Under the pieces are notes generated by a model. That model had not been told where the DNA came from, made no database searches, and was given only the letters and a program-made list of their open reading frames with translations. A program made the translations under genes and the position numbers. This document shows, in pieces, positions 1-9,168 of a DNA stretch of 20,167 bases; the first letter of the stretch is position 1; every line of letters begins with the position of its first letter. The stretch comes from Pseudomonadota bacterium (GTDB lineage Bacteria; Pseudomonadota; Alphaproteobacteria; Rhizobiales; Xanthobacteraceae): positions 1-20,167 of the forward strand of contig JAEWFG010000328.1 of assembly GCA_023388935.1 (NCBI GenBank). Direction: 5' to 3'.

Positions 1-116
1 ACCGTTCTGCGCTACACTCTGTCGGCATCGGGGCATTCCTTGAATCATTGCAAAGTCCTTCTCGCAAAAGAACTTTCGCTGATTCGCGCCCCGATGCGCC
101 TCAACTCTGTGAGAAA

Positions 117-227
117 TGCGGGCTAGCGCAGAAGGGCTATTTCGAGAAGGGCGCGAAGGTTTTGTACGCGCATCTCGGCGGTGCGCCGGCGCTGAACGGT
201 TATGCCTACGCGTTCCGAAACGGGTGA
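117..227 (+). pseudogene. C-terminal remnant of an ACC deaminase / D-cysteine desulfhydrase-like PLP enzyme
   Basis: The frame ending at the TGA at 225-227 encodes a tail containing KGYFEKGAKVLYAHLGG followed by PALNGYAYAFRNG. From memory this is the conserved C-terminus of the ACC deaminase / D-cysteine desulfhydrase family of fold-type II PLP enzymes, where a KVLYAHLGG(V/A)PALN(A/G)Y segment closes the protein. The frame stays open to the window edge, but upstream of about position 120 the translation no longer resembles the family, so only about the last 35 codons are recognisable. The catalytic lysine and most of the fold are missing here. It could be the end of a chimeric ORF starting outside the window, but a decayed or recombined fragment is more likely. 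Confidence 0.55.
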
Positions 228-281
228 GTGCGGGCGCTTTACTCCGCTGTCGTCCCGGGGCGCGACGAAGTCGCGAGCTAT

Positions 282-447
282 GATGCGCAATTGCGCATCT
301 GAGGACCCATAACCACAGGATCCCGTTTGGCTAAGACTCGTGGTTACCAGCTTGCCGTAACCACATCGGCCTGTGGCTATGGATCCCGGATCTGCGCTCC
401 GCCCTGGACAACGCAACGCGTTGCCAAGAGCTGCGCTTGTCCGGGAT
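282..447. repeat. Composite palindromic intergenic element downstream of recQ
   Basis: Several inverted repeats are packed together. A perfect 18-bp palindrome lies at 282-299 (GATGCGCAA/TTGCGCATC). A 13-bp inverted repeat with one mismatch pairs 307-319 with 370-382. Inside it a perfect 8-bp stem, GTGGTTAC/GTAACCAC, pairs 340-347 with 357-364. A further stem, ATCCCGGA/TCCGGGAT, pairs 383-390 with 440-447. Such blocks, with an ATTGCGCA core and flanking (T)CCGGGAT arms, resemble dispersed intergenic palindromes common in Bradyrhizobium. Its place just after the recQ stop (472) makes a role in transcript 3'-end formation possible, but no T-run terminator is seen. Confidence 0.6.
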
Positions 448-471
448 GACAGTGTAGTTATTGGCGGGTTC

Positions 472-2337
<1,866 letters not shown>

Positions 2338-2438
2338 GAGCGTGTCGAGGCGAAGCCGTGAGATTCGTCACAAGGCCAGTCGCATGACCGCGCGGGCGTG
2401 GCAAGACTGTTTACGCGACGCTCACCGCTGCTTCTGCT

Positions 2439-2467
2439 CCCTCTCCCCGCCCTTCGCGGGGAGAGGG
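2439..2467. terminator. 12-bp perfect GC-rich hairpin
   Basis: CCCTCTCCCCGC (2439-2450) and GCGGGGAGAGGG (2456-2467) form a perfect 12-bp stem with a 5-nt loop. It lies between the end of the deacetylase gene (2601) and the start of recQ (2337), both on the minus strand. It could terminate deacetylase transcripts, but it lacks a clear U-tract. The sequence type (CTCTCCCCGC...GCGGGGAGAG followed by GGGTGAGGGG) is a widely dispersed rhizobial intergenic palindrome, so terminator function is an inference. Confidence 0.5.
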
Positions 2468-2533
2468 TTGGGGTGAGGGGCCTGTTTCCGCAAAGACGGT
2501 AGCAGTCGGATTGGCGGAGAGTCCCCCTCACCC

Positions 2534-2556
2534 GGATTGCATCTGCGATGCAATCC
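2534..2556. repeat. 10-bp perfect inverted repeat in the recQ upstream gap
   Basis: GGATTGCATC (2534-2543) and GATGCAATCC (2547-2556) form a perfect stem with a 3-nt loop. It is embedded in a larger arrangement in which GGGTGAGGGG (from about 2470) faces CCCCTCACCC (from about 2524), so the hairpin at 2439-2467 and this one belong to one composite palindromic block. It sits 45 bp after the deacetylase stop and may stabilise or end that transcript. Confidence 0.5.
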
Positions 2557-2600
2557 GACCTCTCCCCGCAAGCGTCCCCAAGCAGGGCGAGGTAAAGAAG

Positions 2601-3377
2601 CTACGCCCCGATCCTTCGCAGCGCTTCCGCGACCGTCACGATCGGCATGTTGCGCTTCCCGGCCGCCTCCAGCGCATGGCGCATCAAGGCCGGCTTGCAG
2701 CCATACGGGCTCGGCGTATCGACGACGTCATGGCCGTAGAAGATGAGCCAGCCGCCGCTCGCCACGGCCTCGTTGAAATAGCGATCGACGCCCGCTGTAT
2801 CGATGTCGCGATCGATCAGAGGCGAGGCACGCAGGAACTGGAGATCGATGACGTCGCGATTGACGCCCGGAAGAATGCCGCGCGCCGAGCGAAATGCCTT
2901 GGCGAGCTGCGGCTTGCGCCAGACCGAGCCAAGGCCATAGGGATAGGCGAAGTTATCCAACTTGATTGACGAATCGATGCCGCGGAAATGGCTGCGGTTC
3001 CGCTCGATCTCGCGGGCCATGGCGGCCTCGTCGAGATTGACCGCGCTCTGGTGCGAGAAGGTGTGGCAGGCAATCTCGTGACCCGCACGGTGTAGCCGAA
3101 CGATGGCGTCATTCGACAGGCTGTGCCAGTGGTCCGAAGGTCGATCGATCAGGCTACCGGCGAGGTAGAACGTGCCGCGACCGCCATGCTTCTCCAGAAG
3201 CTGTGCGCCCTCGCCGGCGGCGCTATCGGGGGCATCGTCGAAGGTGAAGCTCACCATCGGCGCATGCGCGGGCAAGCGGTGCGGCGCGGCGCGGAAATGC
3301 CGGGCCAGCCGATTGCTTACGCGTCCCTGGAGTGCCGACCACACGACCGCATTTCCTGTTTGCCCCGCCCCCTTCAC
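2601..3377 (-). CDS. NodB-type polysaccharide deacetylase family protein
   Basis: A 258-residue carbohydrate esterase family 4 (NodB homology) protein, expected to remove N- or O-acetyl groups from a polysaccharide; the substrate cannot be told. Motif 1 is SFTFDDAP (Asp47-Asp48), motif 2 is the metal-binding HTFSH (His105 and His109), and motif 3 is FAYPYG (143-148). The FYGHDV segment near residue 215 supplies a further histidine. No signal peptide is evident, suggesting a cytoplasmic or unconventional location. The start is a GTG at 3377 with no clear ribosome binding site, so a slightly later start before WSALQGRVSNRLARHF is possible. It follows the metA-like gene on the same strand by 73 bp and may share its transcript. 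Confidence 0.85.
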   Translation of the reverse strand: MKGAGQTGNAVVWSALQGRVSNRLARHFRAAPHRLPAHAPMVSFTFDDAPDSAAGEGAQLLEKHGGRGTFYLAGSLIDRPSDHWHSLSNDAIVRLHRAGHEIACHTFSHQSAVNLDEAAMAREIERNRSHFRGIDSSIKLDNFAYPYGLGSVWRKPQLAKAFRSARGILPGVNRDVIDLQFLRASPLIDRDIDTAGVDRYFNEAVASGGWLIFYGHDVVDTPSPYGCKPALMRHALEAAGKRNMPIVTVAEALRRIGA

Positions 3378-3450
3378 TCAAGCATTCGTGAGTTGCCTGA
3401 GGCAAGCCTCACACTTCGTTAGTCCTAACAGGGCACCCGCTCGTCGTGGC

Positions 3451-4452
3451 CTAGCACGCAAGGACCGACGCATCGGCTTCGGCGCCGAGATATTGCAGCC
3501 AGTTGCGGAATAGCGCTGCCGCGGCGCTGCCGGCCGCGATATCGGCGCGCAAATTCAGCGCGGGAAGGCCATTGGTGAGCGCCGGATGCCGCTCGTGCTT
3601 TGCCCGCCTTTCGAAGCGTGCGAGCTTTTCTTCCGTCGCTGCGTCAAAATAACTCACCGGCACCGCCGGATAGTTCTCCCGCTCGCGCGCGAGATAGCGG
3701 CCGATGTCGCGCAGGTATTCGCGCTGGAGTGACAGCGCGTCGTATTCCGGGTGGCCCTGGAAGAAGACGAAACGGCTGGCATATTGGCGGACGAAGATAT
3801 CGACGCCGGCCAGGGCCGAACGTGTCAGCACCCGGTAGCCGGACTGCGTGAGGTCGCTCTCGGAGATCTCGTTCAGACGCGAATGCGAGACCTTGAGCGG
3901 CGCTGGCGCAGCGCCCGTCAGCGGATCGCTGGTCACGGCGTCGCAGTCGAAGACACCGTGGCACTTGGCCGGGAGCTGCCGCCGTTCGATGCGGTCCAGA
4001 TGCAGCACCGCAGCGTGCGCAGCAAGGCACGACCAGATCGTCGAGCGCGTGCTGACCCTGGCCCAGTCGATGAGCTCAGTGAGATCGCGCCAGTACGGCT
4101 CCTGGTCGAGTTCGGGCGCGAGCGGCTCGGCGCCGGTCACGATCAGCCCGTCGAACTTGTGGCGCTTGAGATCGACCAGATCGGAATATTCACTCTCGAC
4201 ATGCCACTTAGCTTCGGACGAGCGCTTCACCGATGGCAGCGAGAAGCAGTGGAAGCGGATGCGGCGCGGTCCCGCGGAAGCCTGGAGCAGCTTCACGTAT
4301 TGTCGCTCGGTCGCCTTCAGCGCCGTATCCGGCATGTTGTTGATCAGCCCGATGGTCAGTTCGGGCCCGGCGTAATCGCGCGCGAGATCGCTGTCGGCCG
4401 GCACCAGCGCCGGGCTCGAGATACCCTGATCCCCGTCGATCAAGATGCTCAT
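3451..4452 (-). CDS. metA: MetA-type homoserine O-acyltransferase
   Basis: A 333-residue member of the MetA (HTS) family, which acylates homoserine as the first committed step of methionine synthesis. The catalytic cysteine is Cys142 in WSCLAAHAA, and the His-x-Glu pair is His234 and Glu236 in FQGHPEYD. The DGLIVTGAEPL segment matches the substrate loop. By ungapped alignment from memory with E. coli MetA, the position that separates succinyl-CoA users (Gly111) from acetyl-CoA users (Glu111) is Leu111 here, so acyl specificity cannot be assigned. The gene lies 12 bp after the PLP sulfhydrylase-type gene, consistent with an operon making homocysteine by direct sulfhydrylation. The ATG at 4452 begins MSILIDGD, a plausible N-terminus for this subfamily. 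Confidence 0.88.
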   Translation of the reverse strand: MSILIDGDQGISSPALVPADSDLARDYAGPELTIGLINNMPDTALKATERQYVKLLQASAGPRRIRFHCFSLPSVKRSSEAKWHVESEYSDLVDLKRHKFDGLIVTGAEPLAPELDQEPYWRDLTELIDWARVSTRSTIWSCLAAHAAVLHLDRIERRQLPAKCHGVFDCDAVTSDPLTGAAPAPLKVSHSRLNEISESDLTQSGYRVLTRSALAGVDIFVRQYASRFVFFQGHPEYDALSLQREYLRDIGRYLARERENYPAVPVSYFDAATEEKLARFERRAKHERHPALTNGLPALNLRADIAAGSAAAALFRNWLQYLGAEADASVLAC

Positions 4453-4464
4453 CGGCCCTGACGC

Positions 4465-5766
4465 CTACTCCGCGGCCTGGAGGCGCGCCGGCGGGCAGGC
4501 CTTTTCCAGCGCCTGGTCGATGTCCTCGATGATATCGGCAGAATGCTCGATGCCGATCGAAAGGCGGATCGTCTCCGGCAGTACGCCGGCGACGCGCTGC
4601 TGCTCGGCGGACATCTGGCGGTGCGTGGTCGAAGCCGGGTGGCAGGCCAATGACTTGGCATCGCCGATATTGACGAGGCGGGTGATCAACTTGAGCGCAT
4701 CGTAGAAGGTCTTGCCGGCTTCCATGCCGCCCTTGATGCCGAAGGTGAACAGCGAGGAGGCGTTGCCATTGAGATATTTCTGCACCAGCGGATAATAGGG
4801 ACTGTCCGGGAAACCGGTGTAGTTGACCCAGGCGACGCGCGGATCCTTGCGGAGGAATTCAGCGACCTTGCGGGCGTTCTCGACGTGGCGCTCCATGCGC
4901 AGCGCCACGGTCTCGATGCCCTGGAGCAGCAGGAACGCATTGAAGGGCGAGAGCACCGAGCCCATGGTGCGCTGGTAGACGCTGCGCGCGCGCTCGATAT
5001 AGGCGGTACTGCCGAAGCGCTCGGCATAGACGAGGCCGTGATAGGACGCATCCGCCTTGTTGTAGGCGGGGAAGCGGTCGGCGTGTTTCGCCCACGGGAA
5101 GTTTCCGGAATCGACGATGGCGCCGCCGAGCGTGGTGCCGTGACCACCCATGAACTTGGTCAGCGAATGCACCGCGATGTCGGCGCCGTAGTCGAACGGC
5201 TTGAGCAGAATCGGGGTCGCGACCGTATTGTCGACGATCAGCGGCACGCCATGGGCATGCGCGATCTTTGCCAAGGCCTCGATGTCGCAGACATTGCCGG
5301 CGGGATTGCCGATGGTCTCGGCGAACACGGCGCGCGTATTCTCGTCGATCAGCTTCGCGATCGCCTCAGGCTTGTCGCTCCCGGCGAAGCGGCCGGTGAT
5401 GCCCTGCCGCGGTAGGATGTGAGAGAGCAGCGTGTGCGTGGTGCCGTAGAGCTGCGGCACGGAAACGATGTTGCCGCCATGGTCGGCGACGTTGACGAAG
5501 GCGAAGTGCAGCGCCGCCTGGCCGGTCGCGACCGCAAGCGCGCCGACACCACCCTCGAGCTGGCTGATGCGCTTCTCCAGCACCGCGCTGGTCGGATTGG
5601 CGATGCGGCTGTAGCGAAAACCCTCGGCCTCGAGATTGAAAAGCGCCGCACCGTGATCGGCGCTGTCAAAGGCGTAAGCCGCGGTCTGGTAGATCGGCAC
5701 CGCAACAGCGTGCGTGGTGGCTTCGGGTTCGTAGCCGGCGTGAATAGCGATCGTCTCGTTGCGCAT
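4465..5766 (-). CDS. metY: O-acetylhomoserine aminocarboxypropyltransferase (sulfhydrylase)
   Basis: A 433-residue Cys/Met-metabolism PLP enzyme (fold type I). It is expected to replace the acyl group of O-acylhomoserine with sulfide, giving homocysteine. The PLP lysine is Lys204 in HSLTKFMGGHG, the phosphate-binding region is ATGQAAL (80-86), the aspartate that contacts the pyridine ring lies in LIVDNT (176-181), and SRIANPTS marks the active-site tyrosine region. Length is typical of O-acetylhomoserine sulfhydrylases and longer than cystathionine lyases, supporting MetY. The frame could begin at 5796, but the ATG at 5766 is preceded by GGAGGT at optimal distance and gives the family-typical RNETIAIHAGYEPE start. 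It is the first gene of a likely metY-metA pair. Confidence 0.93.
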   Translation of the reverse strand: MRNETIAIHAGYEPEATTHAVAVPIYQTAAYAFDSADHGAALFNLEAEGFRYSRIANPTSAVLEKRISQLEGGVGALAVATGQAALHFAFVNVADHGGNIVSVPQLYGTTHTLLSHILPRQGITGRFAGSDKPEAIAKLIDENTRAVFAETIGNPAGNVCDIEALAKIAHAHGVPLIVDNTVATPILLKPFDYGADIAVHSLTKFMGGHGTTLGGAIVDSGNFPWAKHADRFPAYNKADASYHGLVYAERFGSTAYIERARSVYQRTMGSVLSPFNAFLLLQGIETVALRMERHVENARKVAEFLRKDPRVAWVNYTGFPDSPYYPLVQKYLNGNASSLFTFGIKGGMEAGKTFYDALKLITRLVNIGDAKSLACHPASTTHRQMSAEQQRVAGVLPETIRLSIGIEHSADIIEDIDQALEKACPPARLQAAE

Positions 5767-5950
5767 CGTGCCACCTCCGCGTGGAGCGGGCCGCACTTAT
5801 TGGCCTGTATGAGGCACGTGCGCTGTCCGCCATTCCCGTGTTAGAGGCGGGCGGTAAAGCGGACAATAATTCGCATAGAGATCGAGGAAGTAACCCTAAC
5901 GCTCGTTGGAGAATTGGCTAAAATTCGAACCAATCTGGATTAATGAATTG
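5767..5950 (-). promoter_or_regulatory. Leader region upstream of metY; no riboswitch recognised
   Basis: This gap lies between the glutathione S-transferase-like gene and metY and must hold the metY promoter. A GCACGTGC palindrome is at 5815-5822, and GTCCGC and GCGGAC arms flank about 35 nt just upstream of it. I looked for the conserved cores of SAM-II and SAM-I type riboswitches, known upstream of methionine genes, and did not recognise one. The only firm signal is the GGAGGT ribosome binding site just before 5766. Confidence 0.35.
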
Positions 5951-6886
5951 CTATTGCCCCGCCGGCGTCACCAGGAACCCTGCGCGCGGGAAATGGACGA
6001 CGATGTCGCCTGCGATGTCGTCGTGGCGGTGGATGGCGATGCTTTGCGCTGACAGCGAGACGACCCGCCCGCGCACGGCAATCTTGCCGTAGTCGTCGGG
6101 CCTGACATCGACGATGTCGCCGACTTTGCGGCCATTGGGATCATGCGGATCGCCGGCCTGCGTCGTCTGCGGCATCGCGGTGCGGCCGATCTCGAGCGCA
6201 TCAACCGTCGATATGTCTGTGCGCACGCCGTGGCCGATCGCGCGCATGTGCGTCTCCCACGCGCGGACGTTTGGACATTCCGCCAGCAGCTCGTCGGCGA
6301 CCGTCAGGCTGGAGCGGACATACCAGACGTTCATGTAGGCGTTGATGTCGAACAGGCTCACCTGGTCGCCGCAGAGCCACGGTCCGCCGCCAGCAAGCTG
6401 GGTCTCGATCCAGCTGATATGGGCGCGATATTGGTCGCGCATTTGCGGGATCGCCGCCGTCATCGCCGCAACGTCGAACTTTGCGCCACGCAGCTTTTCA
6501 CGATCCTGGATGAAGCTCTGCGGTACCTTGTCGGCGAGCGAGCCGAATACGAGGTTCACCGTGTTCTGGAAGAATGATTTATCGGTCCACATCGCGCTCG
6601 CCGACGCGAGCCCCTCGTTCCCGCCGGGAAACAGCGTCGGCGCGGGAAAGCGTCGCTCCAGCTCGCGAACGATGCGCTGGGTGTCACAATAGATGTCCGC
6701 GCCGATCTGCATCACCGGCGTGCGCCGATAGCCGCCGGTCATCGGCATCAGGTCCGGGCGCGGCATGATCCTGGAGATGCGCACCGATGTCCAGGCGATG
6801 TTCTTCACACCGAAGATGAGGCGGATCTTCTCCGAGAATGGCGACTCGTCGAAGTGATGCAGAATGATAGGGAGATCGCCCGGCAT
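5951..6886 (-). CDS. Glutathione S-transferase-like protein with a C-terminal beta-rich extension
   Basis: A protein of about 311 residues. The N-terminal thioredoxin-like GST domain begins PIILHHFDESPFSEKIRL, with Ser in SPFSEK at the expected catalytic position, and continues to a cis-Pro motif (RRTPVM) and a C(D/E)T-type segment (YCDTQRIVRELE). An alpha-helical GST C-domain follows, with WLCGDQVSLFDI matching the conserved N-capping box region. The last 70 residues (from GDPHDPNGRKVGDIV) form an extra, probably beta-rich domain not found in ordinary GSTs of about 210 residues. An upstream in-frame ATG at 6910 exists, but the ATG at 6886 is preceded by AGGAGG at good spacing, so the shorter form is chosen. 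The substrate is unknown. It follows the amidase gene beyond a hairpin. Confidence 0.82.
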   Translation of the reverse strand: MPGDLPIILHHFDESPFSEKIRLIFGVKNIAWTSVRISRIMPRPDLMPMTGGYRRTPVMQIGADIYCDTQRIVRELERRFPAPTLFPGGNEGLASASAMWTDKSFFQNTVNLVFGSLADKVPQSFIQDREKLRGAKFDVAAMTAAIPQMRDQYRAHISWIETQLAGGGPWLCGDQVSLFDINAYMNVWYVRSSLTVADELLAECPNVRAWETHMRAIGHGVRTDISTVDALEIGRTAMPQTTQAGDPHDPNGRKVGDIVDVRPDDYGKIAVRGRVVSLSAQSIAIHRHDDIAGDIVVHFPRAGFLVTPAGQ

Positions 6887-6911
6887 GGTTCGTCCCTCCT
6901 GTTCTGTCATT

Positions 6912-6935
6912 CCCTTCTCCCTCGCGGGAGAAGGG
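6912..6935. terminator. 10-bp perfect hairpin between amidase and GST-like gene
   Basis: CCCTTCTCCC (6912-6921) and GGGAGAAGGG (6926-6935) pair perfectly around a 4-nt loop. The hairpin sits just after the amidase stop codon on the minus strand and before the next gene, so it could end amidase transcripts. No U-tract follows, and part of it lies at the possible upstream start of the GST-like gene. It resembles the rhizobial intergenic hairpin at 2439-2467. Confidence 0.5.
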
Positions 6936-6955
6936 ACGTCGCCGATTTTATCAGC

Positions 6956-8530
6956 TCACACCATCGTCTCCCAGAGGCGATGGACGAGCACGCCGGCACG
7001 CTTCTCGATCGCGGCCGCCGCATCGAGCGCCAGATCCTCGCGATAGCGCCCGGCGATGAGCTGCACGCCGATCGGCTTGCCCTCGTGCAGGGCTACCGGC
7101 ACCACCGCGCCGGGCAGACCCAGCACGTTGATGGCGGAGATGAAGCGGATCTCGCTCCAGAAGATTTCGCGCACGCGGTCGGCGCTGACGGTGTCCTCGC
7201 GCGGCCCCGGCGTCGGCTTCACCGTGGTCGGCGCGAGCACGACCGGGTACTCCTCGAAGAACAGCTGCCAGGCGCGAATGTGGCCGTTGCGCGCAGCCGT
7301 CGCCTCCATCCAGGCCTTGAGATCGAGCACATTGGCCTTGGTCTTCATGCCGTTCCACGCCTTGTGGAAGTCCTCGGACGCCACCTTCAGCATGCCGGCT
7401 TCCTGCATCATCACGGTCTCGTTGGTGATGATGTCGCACCAGGTCTGCCAGGCGCCGTTGAGATCGGGCACATCGACCTCGCTGACGCGATAGCCCGCGC
7501 GCTCCAGGTGATCGGCGGCCTGGCGCAGCGCCGCGCGCACGGACGGATCGACGTCCATGTCCTCCGGGATCCTGGCCAGCGCGACCTTGATTGGCCCCTT
7601 CGGCTTCGGCCCTACCAGCGGCGCCGGCACCCACCAGGGATCGCGCGGATCGCGCTGGCTCATCACCTCCAGTGCGAGGCGGACGTCGCCGACGTGACGG
7701 GCGAGTGGCCCCTGCGCCGACATCAGATGCGCCAGCATCGGCCGCTCGGCGGTTGCGCTTCCGTTGAAGGCGGGAATGCGTCCCTGCGTCGGCTTGATGG
7801 TGGCAACGCCGTTGCAGTGTGCCGGCCAGCGTAGCGAGCCGCCGATGTCGTTGCCATGCGCGATGGTGCCGATGCCGGCGGCAACCGCCGAACCCGCACC
7901 GCCCGAGGAGCCGCCGCAGGTGATGTTCGGATCCCAGGGATTGAGCGTCAGCCCGTGCAGGGGATTGTCGGTGAAGCCGCGGAAGGAGAATTCCGGCGTG
8001 TTGGTCAGCCCGATGACGATCGCGCCAGCCTTCTTCAGGTTGTGCACGACCGGCGAATCCGACGGCGCCATGAGGTCCTTGTTGGCGGGAACGCCGTTGA
8101 AATTCGGCCTGCCTTCGTAATCGACGTTTTCCTTGATGGTCACAGGCACGCCGTGCAGGAGGCCGAGCTCACCGCCCCTGGCGCGCTGCTTGTCGGCGGC
8201 ATGCGCAGCCGCGAGCGCCTCTTCCGAGAGATCGACGACAACGGCATTCAGCCTCGGATTCACGGCACGCATCCGCTCGAGATGCGCCTCGACGGTCTCG
8301 ACCGCGGAGATTGCGCCGGAGCGGATTGCAGCCGCGGTCTCCACCGCCGACCATTGCCAGGGCGGCCCCTTCGGGCGGCGTGCCGCGGCCGACTTGCGCG
8401 GCGCGGCTTTCTTGACTGCCTTCTTGACCGTCTTCGCAACGGCGCCCTTGCGGGCGGCGCTCGTCTTGCTCGATGTCTTCGCTGCTGTCCTGGAAGCACT
8501 TTTCTTCTTGGTCGCCGTTCTCTTCGCCAC
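6956..8530 (-). CDS. Amidase signature family hydrolase with Lys/Ala-rich N-terminal tail
   Basis: A 524-residue amidase signature enzyme hydrolysing an amide bond of unknown substrate. The Ser-cisSer-Lys triad is visible: Lys133 in PVTIKENVDYEG, Ser208 in CGGSSGGAGSA, and nucleophile Ser232 in HGNDIGGSLRWPA, with the usual 24-residue spacing between the serines. The first 56 residues are unusual: a basic repeat of Lys, Ala, Arg and Ser (KKK, TVKKAVKKAAPRKS) resembling histone H1 or HU-like tails. The start is a GTG at 8530 preceded by AGGAG, which supports the tail being translated. It is not GatA by context, since no gatB or gatC is nearby. Confidence 0.9.
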   Translation of the reverse strand: MAKRTATKKKSASRTAAKTSSKTSAARKGAVAKTVKKAVKKAAPRKSAAARRPKGPPWQWSAVETAAAIRSGAISAVETVEAHLERMRAVNPRLNAVVVDLSEEALAAAHAADKQRARGGELGLLHGVPVTIKENVDYEGRPNFNGVPANKDLMAPSDSPVVHNLKKAGAIVIGLTNTPEFSFRGFTDNPLHGLTLNPWDPNITCGGSSGGAGSAVAAGIGTIAHGNDIGGSLRWPAHCNGVATIKPTQGRIPAFNGSATAERPMLAHLMSAQGPLARHVGDVRLALEVMSQRDPRDPWWVPAPLVGPKPKGPIKVALARIPEDMDVDPSVRAALRQAADHLERAGYRVSEVDVPDLNGAWQTWCDIITNETVMMQEAGMLKVASEDFHKAWNGMKTKANVLDLKAWMEATAARNGHIRAWQLFFEEYPVVLAPTTVKPTPGPREDTVSADRVREIFWSEIRFISAINVLGLPGAVVPVALHEGKPIGVQLIAGRYREDLALDAAAAIEKRAGVLVHRLWETMV

Positions 8531-8623
8531 GTCGCCTCTCCTGAAATTGCGCGGCGGAGGTTACGGAGGGCAAATGAGCATGTACAGCGGCGTTTCTGTA
8601 GAGCCTGTAGGCGGGACGCGGCA

Positions 8624-8785
8624 ATGCGAGACGCTCCGCCCGGTCCCTATTCGCTCGACCGCCTCGGCCGCGATATGATCCTGCTGATGGATAGGCTCCA
8701 TGTCGAGCATGCGCACTGCTGCGGTCTCTCGCTCGGCGGCTTCGTCGGCCAATGGTCGGGCTTGCGTGCACCCGACCCGTCATAG
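8624..8785 (+). pseudogene. Fragment of an alpha/beta hydrolase, 3-oxoadipate enol-lactonase-like
   Basis: About 50 codons read DAPPGPYSLDRLGRDM and continue through HCCGLSLGGFVGQW. This matches the stretch of PcaD-type alpha/beta hydrolases from the oxyanion-side loop to the nucleophile elbow (G-L-S-x-G-G, with the serine present) and the following helix up to the RAPD/RAPE turn. The frame ends at TAG 8783-8785, and neither the upstream beta-strands nor the downstream Asp/His part of the triad can be found around it. It is therefore a non-functional remnant of beta-ketoadipate pathway-type DNA. The longer open frame reaching back to 7856 is a shadow of the amidase gene. Confidence 0.6.
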
Positions 8786-9101
8786 CTGCAGCTCCGGGCT
8801 AGATCCCGGGCAATCCTCTCCTGGCGCGCCAGGCCGCCGAGCATCGCCCGCTGACGCAGAACAAGACCTGCGTTCGATATATCTCATTCGGCACCTCTAC
8901 TAAAATACCTAAGTCGAGACATCGGCCACGCGCGAGAATTTAGATCATGCAACCAAAGCGCTAGTGATCATGCGTCAAAATGCAACGATGCGCCGGGAAT
9001 AAATGGCGCGAAAAGAGCGTTCGCTCGCTCCTCGCCGGCCGAGGTCGCTTCTGGTTCATCCCGGCACAGAGCCGTCGCCTATCATGGCGCGCAACCAAGC
9101 G

Positions 9102-9131
9102 TTGACGCCCGGTCATATGATGGCGCAACAT
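9102..9131 (+). promoter_or_regulatory. Possible promoter of the three-gene operon
   Basis: A TTGACG box at 9102-9107 resembles the -35 consensus, and CAACAT at 9126-9131 lies 18 nt downstream as a weak -10. If real, transcription would start near 9138. This is downstream of the ATG at 9130 and agrees with translation starting at the GTG at 9169. The evidence is sequence resemblance only. Confidence 0.22.
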
Positions 9132-9168
9132 GGATGCGCTTCTTGGTCGCGATTTGGAAGAGGGCCAA

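Larger units (their letters stand above)
8531..9168. other. Long gap at the edge of the accessory region
   Basis: This stretch holds one recognisable gene fragment (8624-8785), a weak promoter candidate near 9102, and otherwise no coding signal I can support. It becomes visibly more AT-rich between 8870 and 9000. It separates minus-strand metabolic genes from the plus-strand three-gene operon and is the likely left boundary of the accessory segment. Confidence 0.5.

Noticed and set aside
2512..2521. TGGCGGAGAG, the same 10 bases as the outer end of the tRNA 3' fragment, as a possible second attachment site
   Set aside because: The match stops after 10 bases and lies in a common rhizobial palindrome, so it does not extend into the T-arm.
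5767..5950. Possible SAM riboswitch before metY
   Set aside because: None of the conserved cores of the methionine-related riboswitches was recognisable, and the palindromes present are short.
7856..8623. Plus-strand open frame leading into the hydrolase fragment
   Set aside because: It lies antisense to the amidase gene; only the part after 8624 has family similarity, so the long upstream extension is chance.
9003..9128. ATGGCGC repeated three times (9003, 9084, 9120) as a possible operator
   Set aside because: Irregular spacing and a short, GC-rich word that is likely by chance in this genome.
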